36,447 nt of DNA, taken from a virus. Both the position numbers and the translations under genes were made by a program. Below, one piece after another: positions 5,334 through 12,199 of the stretch (its first letter is position 1; every line of letters starts with the position of its first letter). The DNA is taken from the IMG/VR virus record IMGVR_UViG_3300021961_000280, positions 1 to 36,447 of that record. One strand, written 5' to 3'. A model generated the notes under the pieces. It saw only the letters and a list, made by a program, of their open reading frames with translations. It had not been told where the DNA came from and searched no databases.

Positions 5334-6070
5334 TGGATGGGTGTGGTGTACTTGGTCATGATGCTGCTTGTTTATGTGATGTCATAATCAAACAGCATGC
5401 ACCTATTGTTGACGATGCTGTTAACAACATGTGGATGGGTGCTGTCATATGTGATATACGTGGTCATGGTGTGCCTTGGACTAAGGCTGGGATAGTAGCG
5501 TACCTTGACGACTTAGTCACTGCTTACGATGCGTGGACAACACAGCCGTTACGTTCAATGTTTAATCCACTGGTACTTGACATGCCTAATAGGTTGGACA
5601 GATGGAAAACTATACGACGTGAGGTGTGCCATATCCTCAGTGTTTCCGATGCACCACTAGTGGAAATACTTGATGTGCTTAATGTTTCTATAGAAGATTT
5701 CAGTGACACAATAACTATCCGTCGTGGCACTACAACAATCACTAGAGACATGCTCGTTGAGATGGAGGATGAGTTGATGAAACCTAATCCTTTGATTAAG
5801 AAAATTGCTAGGGACTACGGTATCAATGCGTCTACTTTAAAGACACTCCATAAGTATTATGAACAGCGTCGCATAAAAAAGTATGGTTCGTTCAGACCTA
5901 CACAGACTATGTTGTATGACATGGCGTTGCAGGTTGATGAGTATGGTGAGTATATTTATACACCGCCTAACATTGTCAAAGCCATAAGTGACACCTATGG
6001 TGTAAAGTACAGCCCAAGTGCAGTGTCTCACACTCGTCGTAGAAAGAAGTTAGATGCGTCAGGATTATGA
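5333..6070 (+). CDS. HTH DNA-binding protein, 245 aa
   Basis: The start overlaps the previous stop (TAATG). The C-terminal half has two helix-turn-helix-like segments: LIKKIARDYGINASTLKTLH around residues 153-172, and VKAISDTYGVKYSPSAVSHT with a basic tail RRRKKL. The N-terminal part is helical and unassigned. It may be the regulator or origin-binding protein that recognises the GTGTGTAC repeats, which is an inference from being the clearest DNA-binding protein outside the replication enzymes. Its end overlaps the next gene by 17 bases. Confidence 0.65.
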   Translation: MDGCGVLGHDAACLCDVIIKQHAPIVDDAVNNMWMGAVICDIRGHGVPWTKAGIVAYLDDLVTAYDAWTTQPLRSMFNPLVLDMPNRLDRWKTIRREVCHILSVSDAPLVEILDVLNVSIEDFSDTITIRRGTTTITRDMLVEMEDELMKPNPLIKKIARDYGINASTLKTLHKYYEQRRIKKYGSFRPTQTMLYDMALQVDEYGEYIYTPPNIVKAISDTYGVKYSPSAVSHTRRRKKLDASGL

Positions 6071-6893
6071 TAACCAAAGGTTATATGTACGGCAATCATG
6101 GTTGAATGACATTGTCATTTGTCCTGAACGTGCAAGGTTCGGGTTGACTAAACCTGAGATGCGTTCAGGTAGTGACGCTACCATCATGGGCACTGCTGTC
6201 CATGCTGGTATTGAACATGTGTTGGGTAGCGGTACTGACGTACCGTTACCTGACATGGTTGAGTACACTATCGGTTTCTTTAATGGATTAAAGGAAACCG
6301 AATCGTGGAAAGAAACCAATATCAATCCTGAGAAGTACGAAATTTATATTGAGTCCATGTGTACTGCATGGTACAACGATATCCAACCACACGTAGAGTT
6401 CGGTGGTCGGGTTGAAGATAAGTTCAAGACACCATTAGGTATAATGGTGGGTGGATGGGAAGTATGGTTGGAAGGTACGATGGACTATGTCACACCGTCA
6501 GGTGTGGTATGGGATTGGAAAACCGCTAGCCGTGCATACAACATTAAAGAAAAACAATCAACAAGTATCCAAGCGTCGGTGTACACGTTGGCTGTAAACA
6601 ATTCTATTGACGGCAAGTTTCCCCTAGAGTTCAAGTATGGGGTGATGGTTCGTCAAGAGAAACCAAAAGCACAGATAGTAACTGTAATGCGTGACACTAG
6701 CCACGCATCATGGTTACAACAAATAGTTTCTTCCAGTGTGACAATGGCATTAGCCATTGGCGAGGACAAGCACTGGTTACTAAATGATACGAGTGCTTTA
6801 TGCAGTGAGAAGTGGTGTTCTTACTGGTCAATATGTAAAGGTGCATACTTAACAGAGACAGACTTGTCTCCGCTAAGTATTAACTTTGAATGA
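6054..6893 (+). CDS. PD-(D/E)XK nuclease, Cas4/RecB family with four cysteines
   Basis: The RecB/Cas4 motifs appear in order: GTAVH (H50), E140-G-x2-D144, D154-x-K156 in WDWKTA, and QASVY (Q173, Y177). One cysteine lies near the start (C23) and three near the end (C250, C255, C261), the layout that binds a 4Fe-4S cluster in Cas4 and AddB. Such enzymes are ssDNA exonucleases or endonucleases. Beside helicase, primase and RusA it likely processes DNA ends during replication or recombination. The start lies within the previous gene. An 11-bp hairpin with one G-U pair lies at 6225-6250. Confidence 0.88.
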   Translation: MRQDYDNQRLYVRQSWLNDIVICPERARFGLTKPEMRSGSDATIMGTAVHAGIEHVLGSGTDVPLPDMVEYTIGFFNGLKETESWKETNINPEKYEIYIESMCTAWYNDIQPHVEFGGRVEDKFKTPLGIMVGGWEVWLEGTMDYVTPSGVVWDWKTASRAYNIKEKQSTSIQASVYTLAVNNSIDGKFPLEFKYGVMVRQEKPKAQIVTVMRDTSHASWLQQIVSSSVTMALAIGEDKHWLLNDTSALCSEKWCSYWSICKGAYLTETDLSPLSINFE

Positions 6894-6909
6894 CAAAAAA
6901 CAAATAGCA

Positions 6910-6922
6910 ATATGTATACTAG
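6910..6922 (+). promoter_or_regulatory. Promoter-like ATATGTATACTAG
   Basis: The 13-mer recurs at 34943-34955 in the divergent control region; both copies are intergenic and upstream of gene blocks. It contains TATACT, close to a -10 box; an imperfect -35 (ATGACA, 6890-6895) lies 19 bp upstream. It could drive the replication block. Confidence 0.45.
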
Positions 6923-6928
6923 TTCTAG

Positions 6929-7000
6929 GCAGTGGAGTCGCCATAGGCAACACAGTGAACACTCAGCACTGTAGTCATGGTCCCTCCTCGGCTCCACTGC
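6929..7000 (+). ncRNA. 72-nt structured intergenic RNA candidate
   Basis: GCAGTGGAG (6929-6937) pairs perfectly with 6992-7000, closing a domain with inner stems GCC-ATA-GGC (6940-6948) and ACAGTG/CACTGT (6952-6957/6967-6972). The size and closing stem recall a tRNA, but there is no T-loop and the central loop has nine bases, so I do not call a tRNA. It lies between a promoter-like site and the next ribosome binding site, so a leader element or small RNA is possible. Confidence 0.4.
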
Positions 7001-7021
7001 TTACACTCTCAACAACAAACA

Positions 7022-7037
7022 CAACCTTAGGAGGTTG
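7022..7037 (+). promoter_or_regulatory. Ribosome binding site in hairpin loop
   Basis: CAACC (7022-7026) pairs with GGTTG (7033-7037) around TTAGGA, holding the Shine-Dalgarno of the gene starting at 7040. Confidence 0.5.
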
Positions 7038-7039
7038 AC

Positions 7040-7480
7040 ATGATAAGCAAAGACCAATCCATTGTCACGCAAGTGGCAGCAAAAATTGCGTCGGAGTTAA
7101 CACCGAAAACCGATGACGTGCTGGCAAACATTGCCAGTTGGGTCATCGCATTTGAAGCAACAACAGATGCCCTGCTTGAAAAGCATGGCATGACAGACGA
7201 CCCGAATGCAGTGACAGCAACCATTATCAATACTGCTACGCAGAAGATTATGGAAGCGTTCCCTGATTCAACCGTCGTGTCGCAACCATCAGGCAACGGC
7301 TTTGGTGTTCGCATTAAAGGCAAGCAACACGGTCCTATCCCTGAATGGTTGAATGCAGAGTGCGCTAAGAAAGGCATCACTGAAGTGTGGGACAATCGTG
7401 ATGGGCTAGCCGCCAATCCGAAACGTCCTTGGTTCAAGTCAACCTCTAGCGAAGATGCTTTTTGGGCACCTAGAAAGTAA
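7040..7480 (+). CDS. Conserved phage protein before the helicase, 146 aa
   Basis: The N-terminal ~75 residues are helical. The C-terminal part has GNGFGVRIKG, PIPEWL, EVWDNRD and NPKRPWFK followed by AFWAPR, a pattern I have seen in phage proteins next to replication genes, without known function. First gene after the gap, with a strong ribosome binding site, six bases before the helicase gene. Single-strand-binding or helicase-loading roles are possible because the genome otherwise lacks a recognisable SSB; this is inference. Confidence 0.75.
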   Translation: MISKDQSIVTQVAAKIASELTPKTDDVLANIASWVIAFEATTDALLEKHGMTDDPNAVTATIINTATQKIMEAFPDSTVVSQPSGNGFGVRIKGKQHGPIPEWLNAECAKKGITEVWDNRDGLAANPKRPWFKSTSSEDAFWAPRK

Positions 7481-7486
7481 GGCATA

Positions 7487-8566
7487 ATGATAAACGCTTC
7501 CGAGTTATCGGAGCGTTGGGCAATGGTTGGGCGTGGCGAGTTAATCGCCACGCCTGACGTGTCTAACGGCTCAATTAAACAAAACAAATTCTATGAACCA
7601 CTGGCACGAGCAGCCGATGACTATGTGCATTGGGCACAGTCACCTAATGACCGAGTGTACTTGGGGTTCAGAGAACTAGACGAACAGATGCGTGGCATAG
7701 CACCATCAGAGATGTGCATAATCAACGGCTATAGCCATTCAGGTAAGACGTTGTTCTTGTTGCAGATTCTTATGGCGAACAAAGACAAGTCTGTTATTTA
7801 CTTCTGTCCCGACGAACCACGCACACTAACTTTAATCAAGTTAGCCTGCGTCACTAACGGTGTGGATGCTAACGACTTGGAGAAACGTATCGCTAACGGT
7901 GACAAGCAAGCCATCAACTTGTTGAAAGAAACCGCTACCGAATACTTCCCTAACCTTGCAGTGTTTGACCAAATGATGACGCTTAATGACATGGAGAAAG
8001 CGTTGGGTGAAGTGCGTGACCTATGGGGTCAACCATCTTTAATGGTGTTTGACTACCTAGAGTTGTTGCAAGGTGGTGGCGAGGATGTCCCATCCAAAGC
8101 GAACACCATTAAAGCGTTCGGTAAACGTCACAACATTCCGTTGCTTGTGTTGCATCAGTCATCACGTACAGCAGGTGCCGATGGTCGCAAGATGACCATC
8201 TCGTCAGGTGCTTACGGTGGTGAACAGCAGGCTACACATATCATCGGTGTGCGTCGTAAAAAGTTTGAGATTGAATCAAACATCCGTGACATTGAAGAAC
8301 GTTTGGAACGTAGCAACCAAACGGAACGTTTGCTGGAAAGGCTGGATAGTTTGCGTTACGACCTGCGTATCCACGAGAACACACTCACTGTCAACCTAGT
8401 TAAATGTAAACGCCCAGCATCTACGTTGTTGGACGACATGGACTTTGAGATTGAGTACGGTACTGGCAGACTTAATCGTCTGCCTAACCATGTGTTACCT
8501 TGGAAGGTTGAGGAAGAACACATCTATCAGGAGTCCGAACAATTAAAGATGCTAGAAGATTGGTAG
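7487..8566 (+). CDS. DnaB-like replicative helicase (RecA fold)
   Basis: Walker A is GYSHSGKT at 81-88 and Walker B MVFDYLELL with D189, followed by a LLVLHQSSR strand-loop and a GGEQQATHIIG segment, the order found in DnaB C-terminal domains and RadA/Sms-like ATPases. At 359 residues it lacks the usual DnaB N-terminal primase-binding domain; residues 260-300 form a charged coiled coil. It probably unwinds the fork with the primase encoded next. The first 70 bases of the gene form two strong hairpins (7493-7517 and 7530-7554). Confidence 0.88.
   Translation: MINASELSERWAMVGRGELIATPDVSNGSIKQNKFYEPLARAADDYVHWAQSPNDRVYLGFRELDEQMRGIAPSEMCIINGYSHSGKTLFLLQILMANKDKSVIYFCPDEPRTLTLIKLACVTNGVDANDLEKRIANGDKQAINLLKETATEYFPNLAVFDQMMTLNDMEKALGEVRDLWGQPSLMVFDYLELLQGGGEDVPSKANTIKAFGKRHNIPLLVLHQSSRTAGADGRKMTISSGAYGGEQQATHIIGVRRKKFEIESNIRDIEERLERSNQTERLLERLDSLRYDLRIHENTLTVNLVKCKRPASTLLDDMDFEIEYGTGRLNRLPNHVLPWKVEEEHIYQESEQLKMLEDW
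7493..7554 (+). promoter_or_regulatory. Two 10-bp hairpins at the 5' end of the helicase gene
   Basis: The first pairs 7493-7503 with 7508-7517 (10 bp, one bulged T, loop GTTA). The second pairs GGCGTGGCGA (7530-7539) perfectly with 7545-7554 (loop GTTAA). They start two codons after ATG and would slow or tune translation initiation or early elongation. Confidence 0.55.
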
Positions 8567-8570
8567 CATT

Positions 8571-9473
8571 ATGCGTGTTGATAAACAAGAAGAACGTGAC
8601 ATATTCATCTCACTCTTTCGTGGACGTGGCGACGTGTACGGACATGAGGAAGGCAAGTGTGTCAAGGAACCCTTGACCGTAGAAGTGTTTGACAAACATT
8701 TGTGGGGCATGGAATACATCGGTGTGTACCCTATGGTTCCTTTTAATGGGACGTACTATGTGCAATGGGGTTGCAGTGACATTGACATTGAGGACATTAC
8801 GTTGGCACGTAGATTACAAGCAGCATTACATGCTGCAGGTGTCACGTCATGGGTGGAACGTTCACGTTCCAAAGGCTACCATGTGTGGGTATTTGCCGAC
8901 GAACCTGTCCCTGCTTCAGATATGCGACGCATGTTATTGGTTGCGCATCAGGTTGCCGACGTGCCAGCACGAGAGGTCAACCCTAAGCAGGAGACACTAG
9001 CGAAAGGACAGTACGGTAACTATGTGCGGTTGCCGTATGCTTGTGCCGACCAAGACACAGACAAGCGACGTGTACTGGACGACAACGATAACCCTACGTC
9101 GTTCTATGACTTCATTAAACTTGCTGATGCACATCGTGTGCCAGCCAAACTCATTGCGGAACTCGCTAGTTTCTACCGAGAACCACAAAAGGAACAGCGA
9201 ATCATGGAGGATTATGAACCTTGCGGTTCATTATCCGACGCTATGAGTGTGCTTAGTCCACTAGGTAAAGTCATATGGCGTGACGGTCCACTAGAGGGCA
9301 GAGACAGGTCAAGCACCATCACCAAACTAGGTTACGAATGTGTGCGTTGCGGTATGAACCCGTCGCAAACCAAGGTGATACTAGCCAGCGCAGACAAGCG
9401 GTGGGGCAAGTATCATCTTCGTGCCAATAGTGAACACGAGATTGATAAACTAGTAGCACGGGTATTCAATTAA
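8571..9473 (+). CDS. Archaeo-eukaryotic-type primase (AEP) with PriCT-like C-terminus
   Basis: The catalytic core has SDIDIED with D70 and D72 as the metal-binding pair, then SRSKGYHVW with H104, and GNYVRLPY (149-156), the three AEP motifs in order. The last ~55 residues (SSTITKLGYECVRCGMNPSQ to the end) resemble a PriCT helical domain. Such enzymes make primers and sometimes short DNA. No DNA polymerase is encoded, so it presumably primes for the host replisome with the helicase encoded four bases upstream. An internal 7-bp hairpin lies at 8661-8677. Confidence 0.85.
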   Translation: MRVDKQEERDIFISLFRGRGDVYGHEEGKCVKEPLTVEVFDKHLWGMEYIGVYPMVPFNGTYYVQWGCSDIDIEDITLARRLQAALHAAGVTSWVERSRSKGYHVWVFADEPVPASDMRRMLLVAHQVADVPAREVNPKQETLAKGQYGNYVRLPYACADQDTDKRRVLDDNDNPTSFYDFIKLADAHRVPAKLIAELASFYREPQKEQRIMEDYEPCGSLSDAMSVLSPLGKVIWRDGPLEGRDRSSTITKLGYECVRCGMNPSQTKVILASADKRWGKYHLRANSEHEIDKLVARVFN

Positions 9474-9486
9474 AGAACGGTGCATT

Positions 9487-9840
9487 ATGAACGAGTTTAC
9501 AATCAGTGTCGCAGGTATTCCACGTAGCAAAGGCAGACCACGCCTAGGTCGGCGTGGTCGTGTGTTCACACCTGTTGCCACACATGAGGCTGAACAGAAC
9601 ATCGCATCAATATGGCGTGAAGCAAACGGTCCACACCTATCAGGTGCAATCGCCCTAGAGGTAGACTTTCATCCGAAGGAAACTGTAATCACCGTCAGAG
9701 AAACAGAGGAGTACCCTGAGTCACGGCTGCGTGGTGACATTGATAACTATTTGAAACTAGTTATGGATGGTCTTAATGGTGTGGCATGGGACGACGACAA
9801 GCAAGTCGTGTGGCTGTATGCGGTAAAACATAATGAGTAA
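9487..9840 (+). CDS. rusA: RusA-type Holliday junction resolvase
   Basis: The family signature is clear: GIPRSKGRPRLGRRGRVFTP near the N-terminus (10-29), then RGDIDNYLKLVMDGLNG with D84 and D86, K90, and the aspartates of WDDD (102-104). RusA is a small dimeric endonuclease that resolves Holliday junctions, cleaning up branched replication intermediates before packaging. At 117 residues it has the usual length. Its end overlaps the next gene by eight bases. Confidence 0.92.
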   Translation: MNEFTISVAGIPRSKGRPRLGRRGRVFTPVATHEAEQNIASIWREANGPHLSGAIALEVDFHPKETVITVRETEEYPESRLRGDIDNYLKLVMDGLNGVAWDDDKQVVWLYAVKHNE

Positions 9841-10309
9841 ACTCAGCGACTACGACATCCCTGCTGTCAAGCATGACTTCTTCACCGACCTGAAGTTCGG
9901 GAAGAAAGGTGAAAAACTTGTATCAGATTTCATTGAAGCGATGCAAGCAGGTGCCTTTGAAGTAAAGACAGACAGGTACCGCAACGGCAGGATGGTGCTA
10001 GAGACAGAGCAGAACCCACGTCGCAGAGTTAACGAGAACGGTGAAGCACATTGGCAACCCTCAGGTTTAATGGTTACCAAGGCTACATGGTGGGTGTACG
10101 TGTACACACTAGACGGGAACGCTGGTGGTGCGTTCCTGATTATATCTGTCGCTAGAATTAAACGCTATTTAAAAAAGAACAAGGCTAGATTCAACAAGAA
10201 AACTTTAACAAAATTTGCATGGCAATCAGGCAACCCATGCAAAGGATACTTACTGATGCCCGAAGATGTACAGGACTTGATGGTGAACCCCGACTATGAT
10301 GAAGTATGA
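9833..10309 (+). CDS. Putative PD-(D/E)XK-like endonuclease, 158 aa
   Basis: A helix KKGEKLVSDFI with E27 precedes a strand FEVKTDRYRNGRMVLETE with E43-x-K45 and E57/E59, followed by a W-rich strand ATWWVYVY. This order (E ... E-x-K ... ) is that of small restriction-like nucleases and of Vsr/archaeal Hjc-type enzymes. Function is inferred from fold motifs and its position after rusA. The C-terminus is basic. It overlaps the next gene by 14 bases. Confidence 0.65.
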   Translation: MSKLSDYDIPAVKHDFFTDLKFGKKGEKLVSDFIEAMQAGAFEVKTDRYRNGRMVLETEQNPRRRVNENGEAHWQPSGLMVTKATWWVYVYTLDGNAGGAFLIISVARIKRYLKKNKARFNKKTLTKFAWQSGNPCKGYLLMPEDVQDLMVNPDYDEV

Positions 10310-11093
10310 ACCCGAAGATAAACATGGGGGGCGTACCGACCTAGAGTTGCTAATGCAACCATTCAACTATGACAGTGCCGATGACTACGAACCCAACTGG
10401 GAACTCTTAGACATCGTAGCAAACGCAGTGCTAGAGTTGTCTCCGCAAGACCAACAAGCATTGCAAGGAATCTTTTACGACAGACATACATACGAGGAAC
10501 TAGCACCGATACTTGGCACGAAAGCCAAGTCTCATGCTTGGCGTAAAACAAACAAAGCGTTAGATAACCTGATGCTTAAACTGGTCGCAAACAAATCGTT
10601 TATGAAAGAAGGATACATGATGAATACATGGGATGACGCAGCATGGGCTGCGTTAATGTACATTAAAGAAGAAGCATCGGAACAATCACCCGACAGCAAC
10701 ATCTTTGACCCTATCGCTGTTGCGCTTAGCGAGTGGGTACTATCAGGCGCAGACAACCCTGACATTGTGCAAGACCTGTTCGTTAGGGCAGGCACAGAAG
10801 CAATGCACATCCTTAATGAAAGGGAACCTTTTGATGCCGAACAAATGTTGCGTGTGCTGGTAAGCAAACAACATGACTACGGGCATAACAACATCTCCAT
10901 GTTCGGTGCTATCGGAATCGCTGTACGTTTATGCGACAAGATTGCACGTGTCAACAACCTGTTGAAACGTGGAGAAAACGCTATGAATGAATCCCTAAAG
11001 GATTCATACATGGATATACTGGGGTACGCAGTGATAGCAGTAATGTTTAACAACAAAACATTCTTATTAGAATTGGAACAAGATGGAAATTAA
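10296..11093 (+). CDS. Sigma-70 region 4-like HTH fused to Nmad1/DUF1599-like domain
   Basis: Residues about 38-100 (LSPQDQQALQGIFYDRHTYEELAPILG ... KALDNLMLK) resemble a sigma-70 region 4 helix-turn-helix. Residues about 190-265 contain KQHDYGHNN, GIAVRLCDKIARVNNLL, ESLKDSYMDILGYAVIAVM, matching the nucleotide-modification-associated domain 1 (DUF1599). An internal ATG at 10617 follows AAGAAGGA and could give the second domain alone (158 aa). The first domain could regulate transcription; the second is linked to modified-nucleotide pathways in other phages, though no modification enzymes are seen here. Confidence 0.75.
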   Translation: MMKYEPEDKHGGRTDLELLMQPFNYDSADDYEPNWELLDIVANAVLELSPQDQQALQGIFYDRHTYEELAPILGTKAKSHAWRKTNKALDNLMLKLVANKSFMKEGYMMNTWDDAAWAALMYIKEEASEQSPDSNIFDPIAVALSEWVLSGADNPDIVQDLFVRAGTEAMHILNEREPFDAEQMLRVLVSKQHDYGHNNISMFGAIGIAVRLCDKIARVNNLLKRGENAMNESLKDSYMDILGYAVIAVMFNNKTFLLELEQDGN

Positions 11094-11358
11094 AGCAACG
11101 ACAAACCGTATCGGTGAAGATGGTGTAGGTACTCTAGTTAAACTAGGGCAGAACGAAATGTGGGTTAACGAGAATTTCATTCTCGCTACCTTAATCGCAA
11201 TCATTACTTCATTAGACATGGACACCCCACAAATGGGTGAAAGAATCGCAGCAATCGCAGAGGCAATCTATGACGAACTCAAAGACACAAACACCAGTGG
11301 ACCTACAACTAATGTTGCAGATGGTGGAACAACTGATAACGGAATCAAAGGAAATTAA
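11083..11358 (+). CDS. Small hypothetical protein, 91 aa
   Basis: It overlaps the previous gene by 11 bases, consistent with coupled translation. The protein has a short beta-like start (VGTLVKLGQNEMWVNENF), a helical middle (ATLIAIITSLDM, IAAIAEAIYDELKD) and a low-complexity Thr/Gly/Asn tail. No family is recognised. Confidence 0.6.
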   Translation: MEIKATTNRIGEDGVGTLVKLGQNEMWVNENFILATLIAIITSLDMDTPQMGERIAAIAEAIYDELKDTNTSGPTTNVADGGTTDNGIKGN

Positions 11359-11440
11359 AGTACCTCACGCATACGTTGGTGCTTTAAAAGATATGCGCAA
11401 AGTCATTCCCATAATTCAAAGAACTAGAGGTAAACAGTAA
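11312..11440 (+). CDS. Microprotein candidate, 42 aa
   Basis: ATG at 11312 lies within the end of the previous gene in another frame; the TAA overlaps the next ATG by one base. The basic protein (KEIKVPHAYVGALKDMRKVIPIIQRTRGKQ) is not low complexity and bridges an otherwise empty interval. No strong ribosome binding site is seen, so it probably depends on coupling. The start could be the in-frame ATG nine bases downstream. Confidence 0.45.
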   Translation: MLQMVEQLITESKEIKVPHAYVGALKDMRKVIPIIQRTRGKQ

Positions 11441-11694
11441 TGGAACCCGATGACTTTGACATTAGTCCCGATGACATGGCAGAACTGGAAGAAAGATTTG
11501 AACATGTCATATCTGATTCCGAGAATGGGTACATACTGGAGTTACTGATATCACGTGCCAATGCCAAGGGTTTATTAAAGACTTGGATAGAAGCATGCTT
11601 AGGTGACACCGTCAGCATGCGAGCAGCAATGCATGAGTACGGGCGCATCATGCAGGAACTCAAGGATGCTATGGCAGACGATGACCGTCCGTAA
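11440..11694 (+). CDS. Acidic hypothetical protein, 84 aa
   Basis: Last gene of the rightward block. The protein is acidic at both ends (DDFDISPDDMAELEERFE; DAMADDD) and helical throughout; no family is recognised. Its TAA ends at 11694, and the facing endolysin gene ends at 11698, leaving three bases between convergent genes. Confidence 0.65.
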   Translation: MEPDDFDISPDDMAELEERFEHVISDSENGYILELLISRANAKGLLKTWIEACLGDTVSMRAAMHEYGRIMQELKDAMADDDRP

Positions 11695-11697
11695 TGA

Positions 11698-12180
11698 TTA
11701 TGCTGGCAGTTCAACGCCACGTGCATGAACAGGTGTAGCGTTAGCCCAATCTGATTTGGTTGTCTCAATGTGCAACCATCCAGCCCACTTAGCACCCATG
11801 CCACTAGAGTCAGGTTTCTGTTTCAACCAGCCACCCTTGGCTGGTGCTACACGATGTGAACGCCAAATGGTACAACCATAATAGTCATGCACTGCTTGGA
11901 TGCCCAACTCTTTTGAGTTGGCAACTAGCCATTTGATAACAGCGACACCTTCCGCACGAGTCTTATAGCGCCAGTCCCACGCTGCCCCAAATGAGTGCGT
12001 AGACGGGTAGCCACCCGAACGTATTTCACGTTCACCGTAAATGCCAAGATTGGTACCGCCCCATCGTTTCTGTACAGCATCCTTGATAGCCAAGATGTTT
12101 GGACTCGCAGTTTTAAACTGCTTGTAATCCTTCTTCTCAGGACGTTGCCAACTATAAAAGTTATCAGTATTAACAGTCAT
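11698..12180 (-). CDS. Endolysin: M15-type zinc peptidase
   Basis: The motif S60-x-H62-x2-G65-x-A67-x-D69 and a late H137 in WLHIE are the zinc-binding set of M15 peptidases (VanY / L-alanyl-D-glutamate endopeptidase type). These cleave the peptide stems of peptidoglycan. No signal peptide is present, so it probably reaches the wall through a holin. It is the last gene of the leftward virion block, directly downstream of the 1750-aa virion protein. Internal hairpins lie at 11826-11845 and 11904-11921. Confidence 0.85.
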   Translation of the reverse strand: MTVNTDNFYSWQRPEKKDYKQFKTASPNILAIKDAVQKRWGGTNLGIYGEREIRSGGYPSTHSFGAAWDWRYKTRAEGVAVIKWLVANSKELGIQAVHDYYGCTIWRSHRVAPAKGGWLKQKPDSSGMGAKWAGWLHIETTKSDWANATPVHARGVELPA

Positions 12181-12199
12181 ACCCTAGTGTTCCTTGTTC

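Noticed and set aside
6929-7000. tRNA gene
   Set aside because: The size and closing stem fit, but there is no T-loop consensus and the anticodon-like loop has nine bases.
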